Below, one piece after another: positions 59,291 to 64,000 of a stretch of 64,000 nt of DNA (positions are counted from its first letter, which is position 1; each line of letters opens with the position of its first letter). The notes under the pieces were generated by a model. That model was given only the letters and a program-made list of their open reading frames with translations, was not told the origin of the DNA and searched no databases. Position numbers and translations under genes: made by a program. This DNA comes from Garcia nutans (taxonomy: Eukaryota; Streptophyta; Magnoliopsida; Malpighiales; Euphorbiaceae): assembly GCA_947685225.1 (NCBI GenBank), contig CANTUV010000031.1, forward strand, positions 64,833,001-64,897,000, read 5' to 3'.

Positions 59291-61464
59291 TTGATGATTC
59301 AAATCTATGTTTTTTTTTTTAAAAAAAAAAGGTGAATATTTGTTGAAGAAAAAGATGAAAAAGAAGATTTTGTTGACGAAGAAGATAAGGATTAAACTCA
59401 ATATGAAGATGAAGATTAACCTTTTTTATCTTCTACTTTTCTGATTTTTCCTCGATTTGATTATTTTTTTTGTGTGTTTGAAGCAAAACTTTTACATCTA
59501 GTTGCATGTAACACTGTTGAGCTTTGATTGATGAATCTTAAGGATGAACAAGAAGAAGTGGGTAACAATGTTAGAGATGAAGAAGAAAAAGAAGGAGAGC
59601 GCATGTGTTTTGTTATTTTGTGGCTAAATTTTGTAAATTTATAAATACTTTTAAAAATTACCATATTTTTGTAATATTTTTTATTTTTAAGGTAGCATTG
59701 TAGAGAGCCCTTCAACTAGGTATTTAAAAAGCCTAGTAAAATCCCTAGTTAAATGAAACCTAAACAAGACTCAAAGCATATATATATATATATATCATCT
59801 TAAGAGATGAGAGCCATCTTAACCAAAAACAGAGAAAAGAAAGAGTTTCTCCATCTTCCAAGGTATTCTTCTTCTTCATTTTGAGTGTTTCTTCTTGCTG
59901 GCACATATATTCACTCAAAGCCACTCCAATTGGATTGGAGATTGATTATTTCCTTATGTATATGCTATTAGAGATAATCCTACTCTTGAATTGTTGTGGT
60001 TTGCGACAACCCAATAAGAAGAGAAGGTGAAGAATTTTTGAAGAACTCATAGGTATAATCTCTAGACCTTATATGTTCTTCCTTATTTCGATTTTAATTA
60101 ATATAGGATGATCTAGGATTTGAAAATTTTTATTTTTTCAGTGTGTATTGGTTGTTATTTCTTTTTTATACATGCTAAAATTCCTTATATAATAAAACAA
60201 GTCAAGTAAATCAAATAAAAAAATAAAATGTTTTAAAAAACACTACCATGTCTGTAAACTATATGGTTGTAGACGTCGACAAATGGCCGTTTATTGATAA
60301 CACATGGTCATTTAAGATGTTAAAAAAGGTCATATAAAAAGAATATGATCATTTGCAAATAATTAAAATGACTGCTTCATACACAAATACGATTGTGTTT
60401 TATTCATTTGCAAACAACAGTGCCTTAAGACTATTAACCATTGAAAACTTGATACAACTATATTTTATTCATGATTGCATATTTGAAACATCACAGATGA
60501 AAAACATTGATTTTATGAACCCTAAAACTTTTTTAATGTTGCAAATATTCCTTTTTTCCTTAAAGATTGATGTTCCAACAATGCAAGTTGTTTATCGTAG
60601 GTGAAGAAAGAAGAATAAGTAAAAAGAAATGATTTTGATTATCACTATGGAAAGAGATAAGAGAGAGTGAAACAGAGCTCGAGATTTTTCATTGTGTAAT
60701 GGGAGAAAAAAATTTTATGAGAGGAAGATTTTTTTATATATAATATTTATTTACCACATTGAGTTTTTACGTTATATCCGAAAGGGTATTATTATTGAAT
60801 GGTGTTTATTTAGAGTAAATGTGATCTACAATTAATTATGAACTTCTTTGGAGGTATTTTTCTAATGATCTCCGTAAAATTACACGATTAATGAAGTGGT
60901 AAAATATGATGAATTCTTCTAAGCCTAATTCTTTAGAAAAAAAAATAACTCAAGCTTGATCTTAAATTCAATTTTGGATCAATGCAATCCTTGGTTAGAG
61001 TCCATATTTGTCATAAATTCTGGAATTAATTCAAAAAATTATAAATTTAGTAGAAATAAGAATTATATATTTATCTTAAAATAATGTGTAAAAAAATATA
61101 AAAGTAGCAGAAAAATGAAAATGTTTAAATTAAGTTGGAAAAATCATATATTTAAGTAGGGTTAAAAAATTATTTATTAATATTCAGATTTACTACCTAT
61201 TTTTTGAATTTTAATTTTTTACTTAAAAGTGGGTAAAATATTTTAATAATAAAGTTAAATAATATAAAAATATGTATCCAAAAATAAATAATAACATGAT
61301 TATTTTAAATTATTTTTAAAATAATTAAATGATATTGCCAAATTAAAAGTTAAAGTAAAATAATAAAAAATAAAAATTTACTATTTTAAAAATTATAACT
61401 CACAAAATTCAATAAAAGTTAAAATAAAAATTTGAGAGGTTACTCTTATTGAAATAGTGACTTG
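59291..61464. other. AT-rich intergenic sequence
   Basis: Includes a GAAGAAGA-rich patch (59340-59420), a TATATATATA tract near 59780, and possible transcript-like leader sequence at 59800-60060. No coding region can be supported. Confidence 0.35.
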
Positions 61465-61469
61465 TAGAG

Positions 61470-61542
<73 letters not shown>
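61465..61542. repeat. (TAA)n microsatellite
   Basis: About 24 uninterrupted TAA/ATA trinucleotides. Confidence 0.95.
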
Positions 61543-61830
61543 TAATTATTTATGAGTTTTGGAAAAATAAAAAAAATCAATTAAGGGAAAAATATAATGG
61601 CTCATCAACTAAAAAGAAAAATAAAAATTAAACTACTTAATTTGTTAATTACTTTGAGATAGTGAAATTTTTTGTAGAGGAAAATTAAAGAAGAAGGGGA
61701 AAATAAAATTTTTAAAAAAATGAGATAATAGAAAGAGAAAAAATTAGAAATAGAGAGTAAGAGTAAAGTGAGAAATTTACTATTTATTATATGGTTGTTT
61801 TACTATATTATATACTATTAAGGATATGCA
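61543..61830. other. AT-rich intergenic sequence
   Basis: Nothing recognised. Confidence 0.4.
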
Positions 61831-61874
61831 GTGGTCAGGTTGGTCGGATTTTAGCAATTGGCCAACCTGACCAC
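61831..61874. repeat. Perfect 13-bp inverted repeat, MITE-like
   Basis: GTGGTCAGGTTGG (61831-61843) and CCAACCTGACCAC (61862-61874) around an 18-nt loop. Weaker pairing of CAGTTTAGTCAG/CTGACATAGTCAG-type sequence continues to about 62028. Confidence 0.65.
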
Positions 61875-62030
61875 TATTAATCGATCGAAAAAATTTATTT
61901 TTGAAAATCGATCATTATGAGTCAGTTTAGTCAGATTCATTGGATTTTATCAGATTCGGTCGAATTTATTAATAAATATACAAATAAAAATCAACTAATC
62001 CAATCGATTTTAAACTGACATAGTCAGTAG

Positions 62031-62157
62031 TGTAACACCCTTATACCCTATATACATACAATACATATTTTTAGCATATGTAAAATACGCATATACAGTA
62101 TAAAAATGTCACAGACCGATTTAATAAAAATTTTCTCATGTCTGTTTTAAGATTTCA
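62031..62157 (-). mobile_element. LTR end fragment related to the solo LTR
   Basis: TGTAACACCCTTATACCCTA and the following 120 bp match the beginning of the solo LTR at 2367. It is cut by the next LTR at 62158. Confidence 0.7.
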
Positions 62158-62633
62158 TGTAACACCCCTTCCCAGCCTACGTGTGTAAGCCGAGTAGAGG
62201 CGCCACACTAACCTAATGTTGCTACCAATTTTACTTAGTCAAATTTTAGTTCCGGTTTTTACAGAAATTTGGCCAGAGGTTCGCCTAGAAATTGGGTCCC
62301 AAGTGACGACAAAACTGGTTTTTCTGATTTTTAAAAATATTTTTACACAAACCAATGCGAACACAATCAGTCTCAAAACACTCCCAATGAATCCCCCTTA
62401 TAACCTCAACTACAAACCTGCAAGAAGAATTCACACTTTTAGTACAAAATAAAGTAGAGGTTTATTATTATGACATACTACTAACGTACAATATAACATA
62501 GTAATTCTCAATCTTATATATATATATATACATGTCACAACTAGTTAACTCAAAATGGAAACTAAGAGATCTACCCTGAGATGTTGTGGGTCTGGTCGTC
62601 GCTTTCCAAGAGTTAGCTACTGCTCCAAACCTA

Positions 62634-62673
62634 CGAGTCAAGGAAAACTTAACTCGCTGAGCAATGTCGCTCA
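62634..62673 (-). other. Stacked double hairpin in E LTR
   Basis: CGAGT/ACTCG (62634-62638 with 62652-62656), then TGAGC/GCTCA (62658-62662 with 62669-62673). Confidence 0.6.
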
Positions 62674-62914
62674 ATGGGTACTTTACCAATGGAAATAAAA
62701 GTAAAGAGTATTTGTACAAGCAAGGCAATAAAATATATGCATGTTAAATACTATAAGCAATAAAATATAAAGCTCACTTCAATGAAATAAAAACGTACTT
62801 CCCGAAAAAGAATTTCAAGTTTTTTAAAAGATTTCAACTTATGCTATAAAATAGTCTTGTCATAGTTTGTAAATTTTTTTGCTCTACTGGTAAAAGCAGA
62901 ACCACAGCGATAAG

Positions 62915-63045
62915 GCAGTGGCCCTCACCACTGTAACACAGGTGGCCCTCACCACCAATATCAAATCACAGGAATGGCCCTCACCATCCTGGTTATAACA
63001 AATGGCCCTCACCATTGGCCCCAATGGCTCTCACCATTGAGTTCA
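62915..63045. repeat. Array of five GGCCCTCACC mini-hairpins
   Basis: Core GGCCCTCACC (once GGCTCTCACC) with self-complementary flanks that differ per copy: CAGTGG/CCACTG, GGTGG/CCACC, GAATGG/CCATCC, AATGG/CCATT and CAATGG/CCATTG. Confidence 0.8.
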
Positions 63046-64000
63046 GATCATAACAATTCAATCACAATATCAAGTAGTACTGCATAAGTTAGTATAGTGC
63101 ACCATACCCTTATCTACCAAGTTCAACCACCAAGTAGAGCATAAGGGTTTAAAATTCAAATCCAAGATTTCCACAAATTTTCAAATGATTTGCACACCCC
63201 TTTTCATTTTTACTAAGTCATGCCATTTCGTCGTGTACTAACTCTGTGGCTAAAGGCCGTTTCATTTCCAAGTGTTTACCACCATTCCTAGTCATTTCCA
63301 CACACTTCAAATCACATTAGAACCATTCCCAAAAATGACCAAAAGAATAGTAACATGGCGCGTAAAATCGGCAACGCAAATGGCATGACCATATGAATAG
63401 TAAAATCTGGTTTTTGTCTAAATTTCAGTCAATTTCAGTCATGTATTTGACTAGGTAAATGATCTTATTTTAGGCTGAAATTTTACAGGAAACTTATTTC
63501 ATATGTTGACTCAACCGGCTGCCTAAAGTTGGGTCAAGAATTGGCTCCCAAAGGGCACCAATTCGGCCCCCACTTGCATTTGGTGCAAATTTGTTTTTTT
63601 TTTTTTTGTTCTAAACCCATTTCAAAGCTTCCCTAATAATGTAATGAAGACTTAGACACTTCCCTTTTAAAATAACTTGATTGTTTAAATCAATTTGGAC
63701 TAAATGGAGTTCATAAACTCTTTTACCAAAATCATTGAAAACATTAGATTTCATTTGAATTTAAACAACCCAATCACCACATGGATTCAAAAATACCACT
63801 CAACAATTGAATTCAAACTCAAACAACACATTTAGGCATCCATAGCAAAAGTTCCATAGATAAATTTTTTTTGCAAGAAAATGAAAGAAAAATTAATTCT
63901 TCCAAGGTAAAGTACCAAACCTTGTATTTTAATTTCCTTTTGCTTTCCCTTCTCTTTCAAGCTCTTCCTTCTCCTTATTTCCTCTCTTGCCTACAAAAAT

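Larger units (their letters stand above)
62158..64000 (-). mobile_element. E: LTR of another chromovirus-type element, partial
   Basis: Starts TGTAACACCCC (LTR end on the minus strand) and runs off the window. It carries the double hairpin at 62634-62673 and a hairpin array at 62915-63045. Its primary sequence is unlike A, B or C. No coding sequence is reached, so the lineage is inferred from the architecture. Confidence 0.6.

Noticed and set aside
59137..59322. 61-codon frame with repeated NIST-like residues
   Set aside because: Translation of the 53-bp tandem repeat in AT-rich DNA.
60353..60604. 83-codon plus-strand frame
   Set aside because: AT-rich, low complexity, no motif, no splice or promoter context that supports a gene.

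Overview
The window looks like plant nuclear DNA, almost certainly from a eudicot. It is AT-rich, has spliced gene fragments with GT-AG introns, and is filled by nested LTR retrotransposons of plant lineages (Tekay/Del-type chromoviruses, Athila, Tat/Ogre-like), a CACTA DNA transposon and a LINE. I see no intact host gene, rRNA, tRNA or CRISPR array, and I cannot name the species.

Layout. (1) 1-9955: the right part of a plus-oriented Tat/Ogre-like element, here called P1, whose 5' LTR lies left of the window. Its interior holds a LINE fragment, a broken DUF7745-type gene, a solo Tekay-type LTR, a six-exon broken plant mobile domain (PMD) gene and a satellite-like array just before the polypurine tract. 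The two extra genes lie antisense to P1. (2) 9956-17551: a decayed minus-strand chromovirus (A), whose 3' LTR was hit by P1. (3) 17677-30205: a short minus-oriented relative of P1 (P2), again with an antisense PMD gene. Its 5' LTR is split by a CACTA element (22424-29264) carrying pieces of a SWC4/DMAP1-like gene and a class XI myosin-like gene. (4) 30206-57207: a plus-oriented chromovirus (B), itself decayed and 5'-truncated. B is interrupted by a very young chromovirus, C (30916-40342, target duplication TTTCT, LTRs with two differences seen by eye), and by a minus-strand Athila element, D (41593-52052, duplication GGTTT). (5) 57208-62030: duplicated LTR tails, then AT-rich DNA without recognisable genes. 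(6) 62031-64000: two further LTR pieces, one running off the window.

How the parts relate. Insertion order can be read directly: P1 is younger than A, the CACTA is younger than P2, and C and D are younger than B. C is the most recent by LTR identity, yet has a protease deletion, a frameshift before reverse transcriptase and an Asp-to-Asn change at an RNase H catalytic position. It therefore probably moved using proteins supplied by relatives.

The most unusual signal is structural. LTRs of several otherwise diverged families carry the same architecture: a two-stem hairpin unit whose stems change sequence but keep pairing, a hairpin or repeat array bracketed by a long inverted repeat, and an array built on GACACGGCC/GGCCGTGTC half-palindromes. 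In three Tekay-type families that array has a 62-63 bp period and an open antisense frame of 21-residue repeats. A related array sits in the Athila LTR.
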